Origin: JAWHTC01 sp032586155
GTDB lineage: Bacteria > Pseudomonadota > Alphaproteobacteria > Rhodobacterales > Rhodobacteraceae
Length of the DNA stretch: 64,000 bases
Direction of reading: 5' to 3'
NCBI RefSeq assembly: GCF_032586155.1
Contig: NZ_JAWHTC010000005.1
Coordinates: forward strand, 372,001-436,000
Shown: piece by piece, positions 9,000 through 17,465 of the stretch
Layout of the letters: the number at the start of each line of letters is the position of its first letter
Numbering within the stretch: position 1 is the first letter of the stretch
Notes under the pieces: model-generated
Told to the model about the DNA's origin: nothing
The model's input: the letters and a program-made list of their open reading frames with translations, nothing else
The model's database searches: none
Program-made: the position numbers and the translations under genes

Positions 9000-9218
9000 T
9001 CAATAAGGTGACATTTCAGACGACGGAAAAATCTGCAGGCCAGTCTGCCCTTTCAGGCAGGCGGCCTGTTCCTCTGTTGCGGTGATCTCGACCGTGGCGG
9101 AGCCGTCGTCAAAAGGGATCAAATGGGCCTCGGCTGGCGGCGCGACGTCGCACGCCGCCAGCATGGCCGAAAGGTCGGCAAAGCAGATGTCAGGCCCGAA
9201 GGTGATCAGCCATTGCAC
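9000..9218 (-). CDS. Small subtilisin-propeptide-like (I9-type) protein
   Basis: A 72-residue protein without a signal peptide, starting at GTG 9218 behind AGGAAAGGG. The predicted order beta-alpha-beta-beta-alpha-beta fits the subtilisin prodomain/inhibitor I9 fold: WLITFG, then helix FADLSAMLAA, then HLIPF and ATVEITA, then helix EEQAACLKG, then GLQIFPSSEMSPY. The last segment resembles the end of the prodomain-like region of the adjacent protease (GVKVWPNSALTLY, residues 107-119). The gene lies 41 bases downstream on the same strand. I infer a free-standing inhibitor or folding helper for that protease. The family is not proven from sequence alone. Confidence 0.62.
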   Translation of the reverse strand: MQWLITFGPDICFADLSAMLAACDVAPPAEAHLIPFDDGSATVEITATEEQAACLKGQTGLQIFPSSEMSPY

Positions 9219-9259
9219 AGTGTCGTCGACCCTTTCCTGTGTTGGGCGCTGGTTTTCGG

Positions 9260-10636
9260 TTAGCCGACTAGGGCGCCAGAACGTTCGAGAGCGGCCAGCG
9301 CCGCGGCGGCGTTGATCACGCCATGTCCATGGTTCGGATCCCAGCCGACGGTACTGCCAATGTCAATCGCCGAGCTGATCAGTGCATCCTTGATCTGCAG
9401 CGGGGTTGACGTTGGGATCGCCGAAAGCAATGCGGCGGCGACACCTGCGGCGACCGGCGTGGCCGCTGACGTGCCGCTGTCGAACGCACTGACCGCGGTG
9501 CCGGCTGGACGGCCCGGTCCGTAATTCCCCAGGAAATGGGTATAGCTTGCAACATCGGGTTTGACCTGTTCGAACCTGCCGGGGCCCTGGCTGGAATAGC
9601 CGACCCGTTCGTGACGCGAATTGACGGCTGCGACCGTGATGACCTCTTCGAGGCTGTTGGAGGCATGGATCGACAGGCCCGGGCCGATGCCGGAGGGATG
9701 GCAATTGCCGGACGGGCAGTTTTCGCCGCAATTACCGGCGGCAAAGAAACAGGCGACCCCGGCGGTCACGACTTCACGCACCTTGCGATGCACCGGGTGG
9801 TTGATGTTGTTGACCTCGTGATCGGGGAATTGCGCCGGATCGGGGATGCCCACGAACCCGTAGGAATTATTGGTGATCTGTGGGGTCCCATCGGTGTTCC
9901 ATTGATCGAGCACGGCCTGGAACATCTGGATCGCACCACCGGACCGCGGGATGCCCAGGAAAGGGTAATCATAGAGTCGCGCCGCAGGGGCGGCGACCAG
10001 AACGTCGGCGGCGCACATCGACCCATGGCTGGTCACGGCGGCGGATCCGGGCTGAAGCCCGGCTTCCGGGCGGGCAAACCCGCCGATTACCGGGTAGTGC
10101 TGTCCGCTGACACCTTCGTCGAGAATGCCGACGACGATGTTCTGGCCGCGAAAGCCGTCGTCCCACAACGCATCCACCGCCAGCATAGCGCGGATCGTGT
10201 CAATCTCGACCGGGTCGCGGAACGGGCGACAATCAACCCCGCCATCCGAGCGCGCATCGTCGATCGCTGCATCGTGACCGTACAGGGTAAGCGCGGAATT
10301 CGGCCAGACCTTGACCCCGTCACGGGACTGCAAGTCATCAAGGCGGGATCTGCTGACCTCTGCCGGGAGCACCACGGTCTGGCCTGTGGGGCGTCTTTTG
10401 GCTTCTCCTGGGCTCATTTCCAGCGCAAAACCTTCCGGCAAGGGCGCCTCCGGGGCGGAAAACATTGGCACCGGTGTGAAGCCTTCCTCGAATTCAATTC
10501 CCTCGCCGCCGATGTCGGCGAGAATGCGCGACGCTTGCCGTTCGGCCTCGGCGCTGGACTTGGTGGCTTCGGAAAACGCTTCGAGCGCACCGGCGTTGTC
10601 GTCTTCGATTTCAATAAGGACGTGAAGCCCGGGCAT
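9260..10636 (-). CDS. S8 family serine peptidase (subtilase), apparently cytosolic
   Basis: A 458-residue subtilisin-like protease. The catalytic residues can be placed: Asp173 in GILDEGV, His204 in TSHGSMCAADV, the oxyanion Asn302 in FFAAGNCG and Ser390 in DSGTSAATP. About 120 N-terminal residues form a prodomain-like part ending GVKVWPNSALTLYG. No signal peptide is present, since it begins MPGLHVLIEIEDD. ATG 10636 follows AGGAGGATACCCC. Several Cys cluster near the oxyanion Asn (GNCGENCPSGNC), which is unusual for a subtilase. The downstream partner is the small propeptide-like gene. Substrates are unknown. Confidence 0.9.
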   Translation of the reverse strand: MPGLHVLIEIEDDNAGALEAFSEATKSSAEAERQASRILADIGGEGIEFEEGFTPVPMFSAPEAPLPEGFALEMSPGEAKRRPTGQTVVLPAEVSRSRLDDLQSRDGVKVWPNSALTLYGHDAAIDDARSDGGVDCRPFRDPVEIDTIRAMLAVDALWDDGFRGQNIVVGILDEGVSGQHYPVIGGFARPEAGLQPGSAAVTSHGSMCAADVLVAAPAARLYDYPFLGIPRSGGAIQMFQAVLDQWNTDGTPQITNNSYGFVGIPDPAQFPDHEVNNINHPVHRKVREVVTAGVACFFAAGNCGENCPSGNCHPSGIGPGLSIHASNSLEEVITVAAVNSRHERVGYSSQGPGRFEQVKPDVASYTHFLGNYGPGRPAGTAVSAFDSGTSAATPVAAGVAAALLSAIPTSTPLQIKDALISSAIDIGSTVGWDPNHGHGVINAAAALAALERSGALVG

Positions 10637-10751
10637 GGGGTATCCTCCTGTTTAATGTCTGGTGTCAAAAGGGTATTGTAATGCTGGCAGTATACACCAA
10701 AAAGGCGAGTTTCGAAACTGGCATTCCCCGGTAGAGATTTCGCAGGCGGGA

Positions 10752-10787
10752 CAACAAAAAAGGGCCGGTCGTTGTGACCGGCCCTTT
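10752..10787 (-). terminator. Intrinsic terminator of the BI-1 gene
   Basis: A perfect 12-bp stem, AAAGGGCCGGTC (10759-10770) with GACCGGCCCTTT (10776-10787), has a five-base loop. Read on the minus strand, the stem is followed by a T-rich tail (TTTTTTGTTGT). It lies about 22 bases past the stop of the BI-1 gene. Confidence 0.92.
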
Positions 10788-10809
10788 CGTATTGGATTTT
10801 TTGTGTCCT

Positions 10810-11586
10810 CTATTCCTGGCTTCCGAGGAACATGAGCAGGAACTGGAACATGTTCAGGAAGTCGAGATAGAGGTTCAGCGCGCCATGGATGGCGGACTTG
10901 TCAAGCCACTCCTGGTCACCGTGGTGGGCATGGGCCAGGTAGTTGTTCTTGATGTTCTGGGTGTCATAGGCGGTGAGACCGGCAAAGATCAGAACACCGA
11001 TCATCGAGATCGCGTACATCATCGCCGGGCTTTGCAGGAACCAGTTGATGATCATCGCCACCAGAAGGCCAATGACGCCCATGATCAGGAAGCTGCCCCA
11101 ACCCGAGATGTCCTTCTTGGTGGTGTAGCCCCAGAGCGACAGGCCGGCGAATGCGATGGCCGTCACCAGGAAGGTCTGCACGATCGAGAAGGTCGTGTAG
11201 AAGATGAAGATGGAGCTGAGCGAGACGCCGATCAGCGCGGCAAAGACCCAGAAGAACAGCTGTGCGCCGCCTGCCGACAGGCGGTTGGTCACGGCGCCAA
11301 AGGCAAAGATCATGCCCAGAGGTGCCAGCATCACCACCCAGCGCAGGGCCGAGGTATAGATTGCCGCACCGAACGAGGTCAGCATTGTGCCATTGGCCAT
11401 TTGGCCGACCGCATTTGCCGGATCGGTTGTGGTTGCCAGACCGGCAATGGCCCAAGCGGCCAAGGCGGTGATCAGCATGCCTACGGACATGGTGCCGTAG
11501 ACCTTGTTCATGTGGGCGCGAAGCCCGGCATCAATCTCGGACGCGCGGGCACCAATACCGGCGCGGACCGTGTCGAACTCTGCCAT
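10810..11586 (-). CDS. Bax inhibitor-1 (BI-1)/YccA family membrane protein
   Basis: A 258-residue inner-membrane protein with seven hydrophobic segments (for example VGMLITALAAWAIAGL, VVMLAPLGMIFAFG, LFFWVFAALIGVSLSSIFI, FLVTAIAFAGLSLWG). It has the family's late signature IGVLIFAGLTAYDTQ and an acidic C-terminal segment. Bacterial members include YccA/YbhL, linked to membrane protein quality control and proton/calcium leak. ATG 11586 follows TCGGAGGAATTCG. It is a single-gene unit closed by its own terminator. Confidence 0.95.
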   Translation of the reverse strand: MAEFDTVRAGIGARASEIDAGLRAHMNKVYGTMSVGMLITALAAWAIAGLATTTDPANAVGQMANGTMLTSFGAAIYTSALRWVVMLAPLGMIFAFGAVTNRLSAGGAQLFFWVFAALIGVSLSSIFIFYTTFSIVQTFLVTAIAFAGLSLWGYTTKKDISGWGSFLIMGVIGLLVAMIINWFLQSPAMMYAISMIGVLIFAGLTAYDTQNIKNNYLAHAHHGDQEWLDKSAIHGALNLYLDFLNMFQFLLMFLGSQE

Positions 11587-11723
11587 CGAATTCCTCCGAA
11601 GTTACATCATTTGGTCCCCGGCGCGGGGTGCGCCGGGGTCTTCGATGAAAATATCGGGTATGTTTCTGTCTTTTTCAAGGACAACCGGGAGGATATGGCC
11701 GGAAACTGAGTTTTGAGTGCCGT

Positions 11724-11942
11724 TCAATAGCGCCAAGTGGCCGGAACGTCCCAGATCGGACGTTTGGCTTCGGTCATGGCCTCGTCGCGGGTGAGGCCGA
11801 TATCGGCCAGCGCTTTTGCATCAAGCCGCGCCAGGCGGGAGCGCTGGCGGCGCAGCGACAGAAGGGTCGAAAACCGTGCTGCAAGGAGAACAGGCCGGTT
11901 CAGCCGGATTGCGTCGCGGGACATTGCATGAGTTCTGGACAT
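11724..11942 (-). CDS. DUF1127 domain protein
   Basis: A 72-residue basic protein. ATG 11942 is placed five bases after GGAGAA (revcomp of 11947-11952); a TTG 12 bases upstream is the alternative. The C-terminal part, RLDAKALADIGLTRDEAMTEA, is the DUF1127 signature (LxdLDdhlLkDIGLtRdea). Small DUF1127 proteins of alphaproteobacteria are often stress-responsive and some act in RNA or phosphate metabolism. It is transcribed divergently from a LysR gene. Confidence 0.85.
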   Translation of the reverse strand: MSRTHAMSRDAIRLNRPVLLAARFSTLLSLRRQRSRLARLDAKALADIGLTRDEAMTEAKRPIWDVPATWRY

Positions 11943-12086
11943 CGTCTTCTCCAATCTTGATGAGTTAGCCTCGATTCATTTGATATGTTGATATATACCG
12001 TTGGCCATTGTATGTTGAAAATGAATGTTTGATGTGCCTAACATCAATTATCGTGATGATGTGGCGGGACAGGGAGAGAGTTGGAT

Positions 12087-12968
12087 ATGCGAAATCTGGA
12101 TCTGACGACGTTGAGGTCGTTTGTGGCTGTGGCCGATCATGGCGGCGTGACACGGGCGGCGGGGATGCTGAACCTGACGCAATCGGCGGTTTCGATGCAG
12201 CTCAAACGTCTGGAAGAGTTGTTGGGGATTGACCTGTTGGACAGGACCGGGCGCAAGATCGCCCTCACATCAAGCGGCGACCAGCTTCTGACCTATGCCC
12301 GCCGCATGGTGGCGATGAATGACGAGGTGGTCGAACGTCTGACCGAAGACCTTTACGAGGGTGAGATCATCCTGGGTGTGCCGCATGACGTGGTCTATCC
12401 GGTGATCCCGCGGGTGCTGAAAGCATTCAACACCGCCTATCCGCGGGTGAAGGTGCAACTGATTTCGTCCAGCACGGTGAGCTTGCTGGAACGGCTGAGC
12501 AAGGGCAGTATCGATCTCATTCTGACCACCGAGGAAAGCGCCGGACCGGGGGGGGAAACTCTGACCGAGATGCCGCTGCGCTGGGTCGGGGCGCATGACG
12601 GGCAGGAATGGCGCAAGCGGCCGCTTCGGCTGGCATTTTGCAAATTCTGCATTTTCCGGCCCATCGTGACGCGCAAGCTGGACGAGATGGGGATCGCGTG
12701 GGAAATGGCTGTGGAATCAGACGAGGACCGGGCGGTCGAGGCGTTGGTTAGTGCCGATCTGGCGGTGGGGGCACTGTTGGAGGACAGTATTCCACCGCAC
12801 CTGGAGGCGATCGCACCGGGCGGGGCGCTACCCGATCTGGGAGTGCAGCAGATCAATTTATATGGCGCAATGAACCGCGACGAGGTCATGCGCCAGCTGT
12901 CGGACCTGATCCGGCAGGGCTATGGCGGGGCGCAGGCAGCGGGACCGGCCCTGGTCAAGTCGGCGTAA
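12087..12968 (+). CDS. LysR-family transcriptional regulator
   Basis: The 293 residues run from ATG 12087, eight bases after AGGGAGAG. The N-terminal helix-turn-helix reads DLTTLRSFVAVADHGG, then AAGMLNLTQSAVSMQLKRLEE. A LysR substrate-binding domain follows from residue 90. It is divergent from the DUF1127 gene and converges on the quinone oxidoreductase gene, overlapping it by 14 bases. Target and ligand are unknown. Confidence 0.93.
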   Translation: MRNLDLTTLRSFVAVADHGGVTRAAGMLNLTQSAVSMQLKRLEELLGIDLLDRTGRKIALTSSGDQLLTYARRMVAMNDEVVERLTEDLYEGEIILGVPHDVVYPVIPRVLKAFNTAYPRVKVQLISSSTVSLLERLSKGSIDLILTTEESAGPGGETLTEMPLRWVGAHDGQEWRKRPLRLAFCKFCIFRPIVTRKLDEMGIAWEMAVESDEDRAVEALVSADLAVGALLEDSIPPHLEAIAPGGALPDLGVQQINLYGAMNRDEVMRQLSDLIRQGYGGAQAAGPALVKSA

Positions 12969-13917
12969 TCACCACCTTGCCGGTGGACTTGCGCTCTCGT
13001 AGCAGGGCCAGGCCCTCTTCGACTTGGCTCAGCGGCAGCTTGTGGCTGATATGCGGTTTGATCCGGCCCTCGGCCAGCCAGCCAAACAGGGTTGCAAGGC
13101 TGTCGGTGATGACGTTGGGGCGAAATTTCAGGTACCCGCCCCAGTAGAACCCCAACACGTCGATGTTTTTGACCATCAGGTGATTGGCCGGGATCGGCGG
13201 CACGTCACCCGAGGCGAAACCGATCACCAGGATGCGGGCCTCGGGGTTGCAGGCGCGGAAGGCAGCGGTGAACTGATCTCCGCCCACTGGATCATAGACA
13301 ACATCGGCCCCGCCCAGCGCCTTGACCGTTTCACGGATGTCCTGGGTTTTTGCGTCGATCAGATGATCGGCCCCCGCTTTCTCCGCGATTTCAAGCTTTT
13401 CCCGGCCTCGGGCACAGGCGATGACCCGAGCGCCCATCAGCTTGCCGACTTCGACCGCGGTCAGGCCGACGCCTCCGGCGGCACCCAGTACCAGCAGGGT
13501 TTCGCCAGGTTGCAGCCGCGCCTTGTGATCCAGTGCTACGTGGCTGGTGCCATAGGCGATCTGCAACGCCGCCGCTTGGGCCGGATCGATGCCCGCGGCG
13601 AGAGGAATTACCCGGTCGGCGGGAAAACGGCCAAATTCCGCAAGGCCACCCTGCCCGCCGAAAACCGCCACGGGGCTCCCCACCGGCGGACCATCGACTC
13701 CGGGGCCAAGCGCTTCGACCGTGCCGGCCACTTCCATGCCCAAAGTGAAAGGGGCCTTGGGTGTGTCTTGGTATTTTCCGGCGATCATCAAGAGGTCTGC
13801 AAAGTTCAATCCGCAGGCGGCGATTCGCACGAGAACCTCACCTTCCCTAGGGTCGGGTTGTTCAAGTTGTGTCAGTTTTGGCGCCTCTCCGGCAGCGGGA
13901 ACAGTGTAAGTGAGCAT
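12955..13917 (-). CDS. NADPH:quinone oxidoreductase family protein
   Basis: A 320-residue member of the zinc-independent medium-chain dehydrogenase/reductase group. It has a GroES-like N-terminal domain (VLVRIAACGLNFADLLMIAGKY, TLGMEVAGTVEALG) and an NADP-binding Rossmann domain with GAAGGVGLTAVEVGKLMGA. It lacks the Cys/His ligands of the structural and catalytic zinc sites. Likely activity is reduction of quinones or enones with NADPH in the cytosol. The exact substrate is not determinable. Confidence 0.92.
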   Translation of the reverse strand: MLTYTVPAAGEAPKLTQLEQPDPREGEVLVRIAACGLNFADLLMIAGKYQDTPKAPFTLGMEVAGTVEALGPGVDGPPVGSPVAVFGGQGGLAEFGRFPADRVIPLAAGIDPAQAAALQIAYGTSHVALDHKARLQPGETLLVLGAAGGVGLTAVEVGKLMGARVIACARGREKLEIAEKAGADHLIDAKTQDIRETVKALGGADVVYDPVGGDQFTAAFRACNPEARILVIGFASGDVPPIPANHLMVKNIDVLGFYWGGYLKFRPNVITDSLATLFGWLAEGRIKPHISHKLPLSQVEEGLALLRERKSTGKVVITPT

Positions 13918-14222
13918 GAAAAATCCATATATGTGGAGGTCTTTGATAGCCGCAGATTTTTTTGCAGGTCAAAGCCGAAAGTGCCCGAGAGAGACGATTT
14001 TCCTTGTTTTACCGAGGGTTGAGCCCGCATTGATTGACTCGTCGGGTGATTAAATCGCCTTTTAAGTGTAATTTCACTTCAGCATCACGTGTTGAAATGC
14101 TAGATTTAACCAAGCCTTTGTTACACTCAGAAGCATGGCAGCGACGACAAGCACAGACGGCTTGCAGGGGAAGCGAGCAGTTTAGTGCTTGATAAAGAAC
14201 AAAGGTTACAAGGAGTCTTTCT
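13918..14222. other. Divergent intergenic region upstream of XRE gene
   Basis: A relatively AT-rich 305-base spacer between the oxidoreductase gene and the XRE regulator, so it must hold both promoters. It contains an ACATCA-free stretch of short AT patches (14050-14130) and a good ribosome binding site (AAGGAG) just before 14223. No clear operator or RNA gene was recognised. Confidence 0.35.
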
Positions 14223-14591
14223 ATGGCACATCCCGTAGATGTTCATGTTGGAAAACGCATTCGCCACCGCCGCTGGCTGGTGGGCATGACGCAGCAGCAG
14301 CTGGCCGAGCAGGTCGGTATCAAGTTCCAGCAGATTCAGAAATACGAAACCGGTGCAAACCGGGTTAGCGCATCGCGGCTTTGGGATATTTCCGAAGCAC
14401 TCGACGTGCCGGTCAGCTTTTTCTTCGAAGGGCTGGATACAGCGCCCGAGGCGGCCCAGGGTGACGCGGTTCCCGCCGACCTGATGGGCGATAAGGAAGC
14501 CCTTGATCTGGTGCGGTCCTATTATGCCATCCCGGAAAACCAGCGTCGGCGCCTGTTCGATCTGGCCAGGGTCCTGTCGGACGTCGCCTGA
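14223..14591 (+). CDS. XRE/Cro-CI family DNA-binding protein
   Basis: A 122-residue regulator with an N-terminal helix-turn-helix (GKRIRHRRWLVGMTQQQLAEQ, then GIKFQQIQKYETGANRVSAS) and an acidic linker (residues 65-85). A short C-terminal helical tail, ALDLVRSYYAIPENQRRRLFDL, is shared by many alphaproteobacterial single-domain XRE regulators. ATG 14223 follows AAGGAGTCTTTCT. It stands alone and has no toxin-like neighbour. The target genes are unknown. Confidence 0.9.
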   Translation: MAHPVDVHVGKRIRHRRWLVGMTQQQLAEQVGIKFQQIQKYETGANRVSASRLWDISEALDVPVSFFFEGLDTAPEAAQGDAVPADLMGDKEALDLVRSYYAIPENQRRRLFDLARVLSDVA

Positions 14592-14681
14592 GGGGGAACC
14601 CGAGGCAGGTTTTGACACGGGCTTGAGACTGGCTGCGCGCCGGGATACCTCTGCGAATGGGGACCAGCGGAGGAACGGCGC

Positions 14682-15497
14682 ATGACCGGGCTCGATAGCG
14701 ACGACATTTCCAAAACCGCCCATGCGATGGCCGATGCGGCCCGCCGGGCGGTTTTGCCGTTTTTCCGGGCCGAAGGGCTGGCGGCGGAAGACAAGGGCGA
14801 CAAGGTGTTCGACGGAGGGTTCGACCCCGTCACCGAAGGCGATCGCGCTGCCGAGGCGGCAATGCGCGACGTGTTGGCCGAGCAGCGCCCGGGCGACGGG
14901 ATTATCGGTGAGGAATACGGTGAACAGCCGGGCAGCAGTGGGCTGACCTGGGTGCTGGACCCGATCGATGGAACCCGTGCCTTCCTGGCGGGAACGCCAA
15001 CTTGGGGTGTGCTGATTGCCCTGTCTGATGATCAGGGGCCAAAATTCGGCATGATCGACCAGCCTTATATCGGTGAGCGGTTCTGGGGCGGATTCGGCGA
15101 AGCGCGAATGACCGGGCCACAGGGTGAGAGGACGTTGCGGACGCGGGCAGGGAGACCCTTGGACCAATCCTTCCTGTTTTCGACCTTTCCCGAAGTCGGA
15201 ACCGGGCCGGAAAGACGCGCCTTCGAGGCAGTGTCGCAGGCGGTGCGACTGACGCGTTATGGTATGGATTGTTACGCCTATGCCTTGCTGGCGGCAGGAC
15301 AGATCGACCTGGTGATCGAGGCGGGGCTGTCGAACTATGACATCCAGGCGCCGATTGCGGTGATCGAGGCGGCGGGTGGGATCGTGACCGACTGGCGCGG
15401 CGGACCGGTACATGAAGGGGGCCGCGCCGTTGCGGCGGCGGGACCCGAGCAGCACGCGGCGGCGCTGGCAATTTTAAAGACCATGCCACTTGATTGA
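14682..15497 (+). CDS. Inositol monophosphatase family protein, probable histidinol-phosphatase
   Basis: A 271-residue magnesium-dependent phosphatase of the IMPase fold. The metal-binding motifs are GEEYGE (about residue 75), WVLDPIDGTRAF (about 90-101) and the late YDIQAPIAVIEAAGG. The length and the WVLDPIDGTRAFLAGTPTWG pattern are closest to the HisN-type histidinol-phosphate phosphatases that complete histidine synthesis in many alphaproteobacteria. A general inositol-phosphatase role cannot be excluded. It lies 90 bases after the XRE gene. Confidence 0.9.
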   Translation: MTGLDSDDISKTAHAMADAARRAVLPFFRAEGLAAEDKGDKVFDGGFDPVTEGDRAAEAAMRDVLAEQRPGDGIIGEEYGEQPGSSGLTWVLDPIDGTRAFLAGTPTWGVLIALSDDQGPKFGMIDQPYIGERFWGGFGEARMTGPQGERTLRTRAGRPLDQSFLFSTFPEVGTGPERRAFEAVSQAVRLTRYGMDCYAYALLAAGQIDLVIEAGLSNYDIQAPIAVIEAAGGIVTDWRGGPVHEGGRAVAAAGPEQHAAALAILKTMPLD

Positions 15498-15604
15498 GTG
15501 CGGGGCTTGGGGATACTGGATCCTATGTGCGGGTCTTGAGCCCCTTTTCCACCGCACAGGCGATCCTGAGATGAGGGGGGTATAGCAGCTTTTGGAGAGC
15601 TGAG

Positions 15605-16945
15605 ATGCCCGAGACCCTGATCCGCAATGCCGATCACATCCTGACCATGAACGATACTCGCGAGGAATTGCGCGGGGCAGACATACTGATCCGCGACGGA
15701 GTGATTGCCGGTGTGGGGCATGACATGGCGACCACCGGCGAGGTTATCGAGGCCGGGGGCTGTGTGGTGACACCGGGATTGGTGAACACGCACCACCATT
15801 TGTATCAAAGCATGACCCGGGCTGTGCCGGGTGGGCAGGATGCGTTGCTCTTTGGCTGGTTGCAGACGCTTTACCCGATCTGGGCACGGATGGGACCGGA
15901 AGAGATGTTCGTCTCGGCCCAGGTGGGGCTGGCAGAGCTGGCGCTGTCTGGTTGCACCACCAGTTCGGATCATCTGTATCTTTTTCCGAACGGGGCACGA
16001 CTGGACGATACGATTGCGGCAGCGCGCGAGGTTGGGCTGCGGTTTCACCCGACGCGCGGGGCAATGAGCATCGGCGAAAGTGATGGCGGACTGCCGCCGG
16101 ATTCGCTGGTCGAGAAAGAGGCGGCAATCTTGGAGGATTGCATCCGAGTGATCGATACACATCACGATGTCAGCGACGGGTCGATGGTGCGGGTCGGCGT
16201 TGCGCCCTGTTCGCCGTTTTCGGTCAGTCGCGAGCTGATGCGCGACGCGGCGGTATTGGCGCGGGACAAGGGCGTGATGCTGCACACCCATCTGGCCGAG
16301 AATGACGAGGACATCACATACAGCAAAGAGATGTTTGGCTGTCGCCCGGGCCAATATGCCGAAGATCTGGGTTGGACCGGTGAGGACGTGTGGCATGCCC
16401 ATTGCGTGAAACTTGATGGCAAGGAGATCGATCTGTTTGCCCGATCCGGGACCGGGGTGGCGCATTGCCCGTGTTCGAATTGCCGTCTGGGCAGCGGCAT
16501 CGCGCCGTTGCGCGAAATGCGCGATGCGGGTGTACCGGTAGGGCTGGGCGTGGACGGATCGGCCAGCAATGACGCGGGTAACCTGGTTGCCGAGGCACGG
16601 CAAGCCATGCTTCTTCAGCGGGTGGCCAACGGGGCCGACGCAATGAGTGCGCGCGAAGCTTTGGAGATTGCCACGCGCGGGGGGGCCGAGGTGCTGAACC
16701 GGCCCGATTGTGGGCAGGTCGCGGTTGGCAAGCGGGCGGATGTTGCAATTTGGGATGTGAACGGGATTGAGAGTGCAGGTAGCTGGGACCCGGCGGCGAT
16801 ACTCCTGGCGGGGCCGACCCGGGTGCGGGATTTGCTGGTCGAAGGGCGGCGCGTGGTGCAGGATGGGCGCGTGGTGACGGTTGATCTGCCGGGCGTGATC
16901 GCGCGGCAAAACAAACTGGCTGCGAGATTGGCGGAGAGTATTTAA
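15605..16945 (+). CDS. 8-oxoguanine deaminase (amidohydrolase family)
   Basis: A 446-residue cytosolic metal-dependent deaminase of the amidohydrolase superfamily. Metal and substrate residues appear as VNTHHHLYQSMTR (HxH pair), HTHLAEN, HAHCVKL and GLGVDGSASNDAGN (late Asp). The overall layout matches 8-oxoguanine deaminases, which convert the oxidised base to urate for purine salvage or disposal. ATG 15605 follows GGAGAGCTGAG. Its stop overlaps the start of the next gene (TAATG). Guanine or related deaminases are the main alternative. Confidence 0.85.
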   Translation: MPETLIRNADHILTMNDTREELRGADILIRDGVIAGVGHDMATTGEVIEAGGCVVTPGLVNTHHHLYQSMTRAVPGGQDALLFGWLQTLYPIWARMGPEEMFVSAQVGLAELALSGCTTSSDHLYLFPNGARLDDTIAAAREVGLRFHPTRGAMSIGESDGGLPPDSLVEKEAAILEDCIRVIDTHHDVSDGSMVRVGVAPCSPFSVSRELMRDAAVLARDKGVMLHTHLAENDEDITYSKEMFGCRPGQYAEDLGWTGEDVWHAHCVKLDGKEIDLFARSGTGVAHCPCSNCRLGSGIAPLREMRDAGVPVGLGVDGSASNDAGNLVAEARQAMLLQRVANGADAMSAREALEIATRGGAEVLNRPDCGQVAVGKRADVAIWDVNGIESAGSWDPAAILLAGPTRVRDLLVEGRRVVQDGRVVTVDLPGVIARQNKLAARLAESI

Positions 16946-17376
16946 TGAGAGCATTGATTGCGGGTTTGATCTTTGTGGCAGGCGCGGCGGGGGCCGAGCC
17001 GGTACGTGAAGTCGTGACACTGACCAACCAGTTCCGGGCGCAAAACGGGCTGGGGCCGTTGGCGGTGTCGCCGGTGCTGGAGGCCGTGGCCGAAGTGCAT
17101 GGGCGTGACATGGCGAAAAAGGGGATCTTTTCTCACACGGGTTCTGACGGGTCGAGCGTGGGCAAACGGGCCAAACGGCAGGGTTACAAGTTTTGCCTGA
17201 TTGCCGAGAATATCGCCAAGGGGCAGCGCAGTCCTCAGGCGGTGATGCAATCCTGGACCACGTCCAAGGGGCACCGTAAGAACATGCTGCTGCGCAAGGC
17301 GCGCGAGATCGGTGTGATCCGGCAGGCGGGCAATATCTGGGTCATGGTTCTGGGCACATCTAAAGGCGGCTGTTAG
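16945..17376 (+). CDS. Secreted CAP-domain protein
   Basis: A 143-residue exported protein. A signal peptide (MRALIAGLIFVAGAAGAEP) precedes a CAP/SCP-PR1 domain with LTNQFRAQNGLGPL, the His of VHGRDMAKKG, FSHTGSDG, AENIAKG and GHRKNMLL. Two Cys (in FCLIAEN and at the C-terminus) could form a disulfide. CAP proteins occur in the envelope; their bacterial role is largely unknown. Its start overlaps the deaminase stop, so the two are cotranscribed. Confidence 0.9.
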   Translation: MRALIAGLIFVAGAAGAEPVREVVTLTNQFRAQNGLGPLAVSPVLEAVAEVHGRDMAKKGIFSHTGSDGSSVGKRAKRQGYKFCLIAENIAKGQRSPQAVMQSWTTSKGHRKNMLLRKAREIGVIRQAGNIWVMVLGTSKGGC

Positions 17377-17465
17377 GCGCACCTACGGGATTTTCCCCTG
17401 CGGCCCATTGTTTTTCCGGCTGCATCTCTCGTATGGTCGCGCAGACCAATCAAGGGGGACTCGGC

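Noticed and set aside
17377..17465. Magnesium riboswitch (M-box) upstream of mgtE
   Set aside because: The spacer is only 89 bases, far too short for an M-box, and shows no matching stem architecture.
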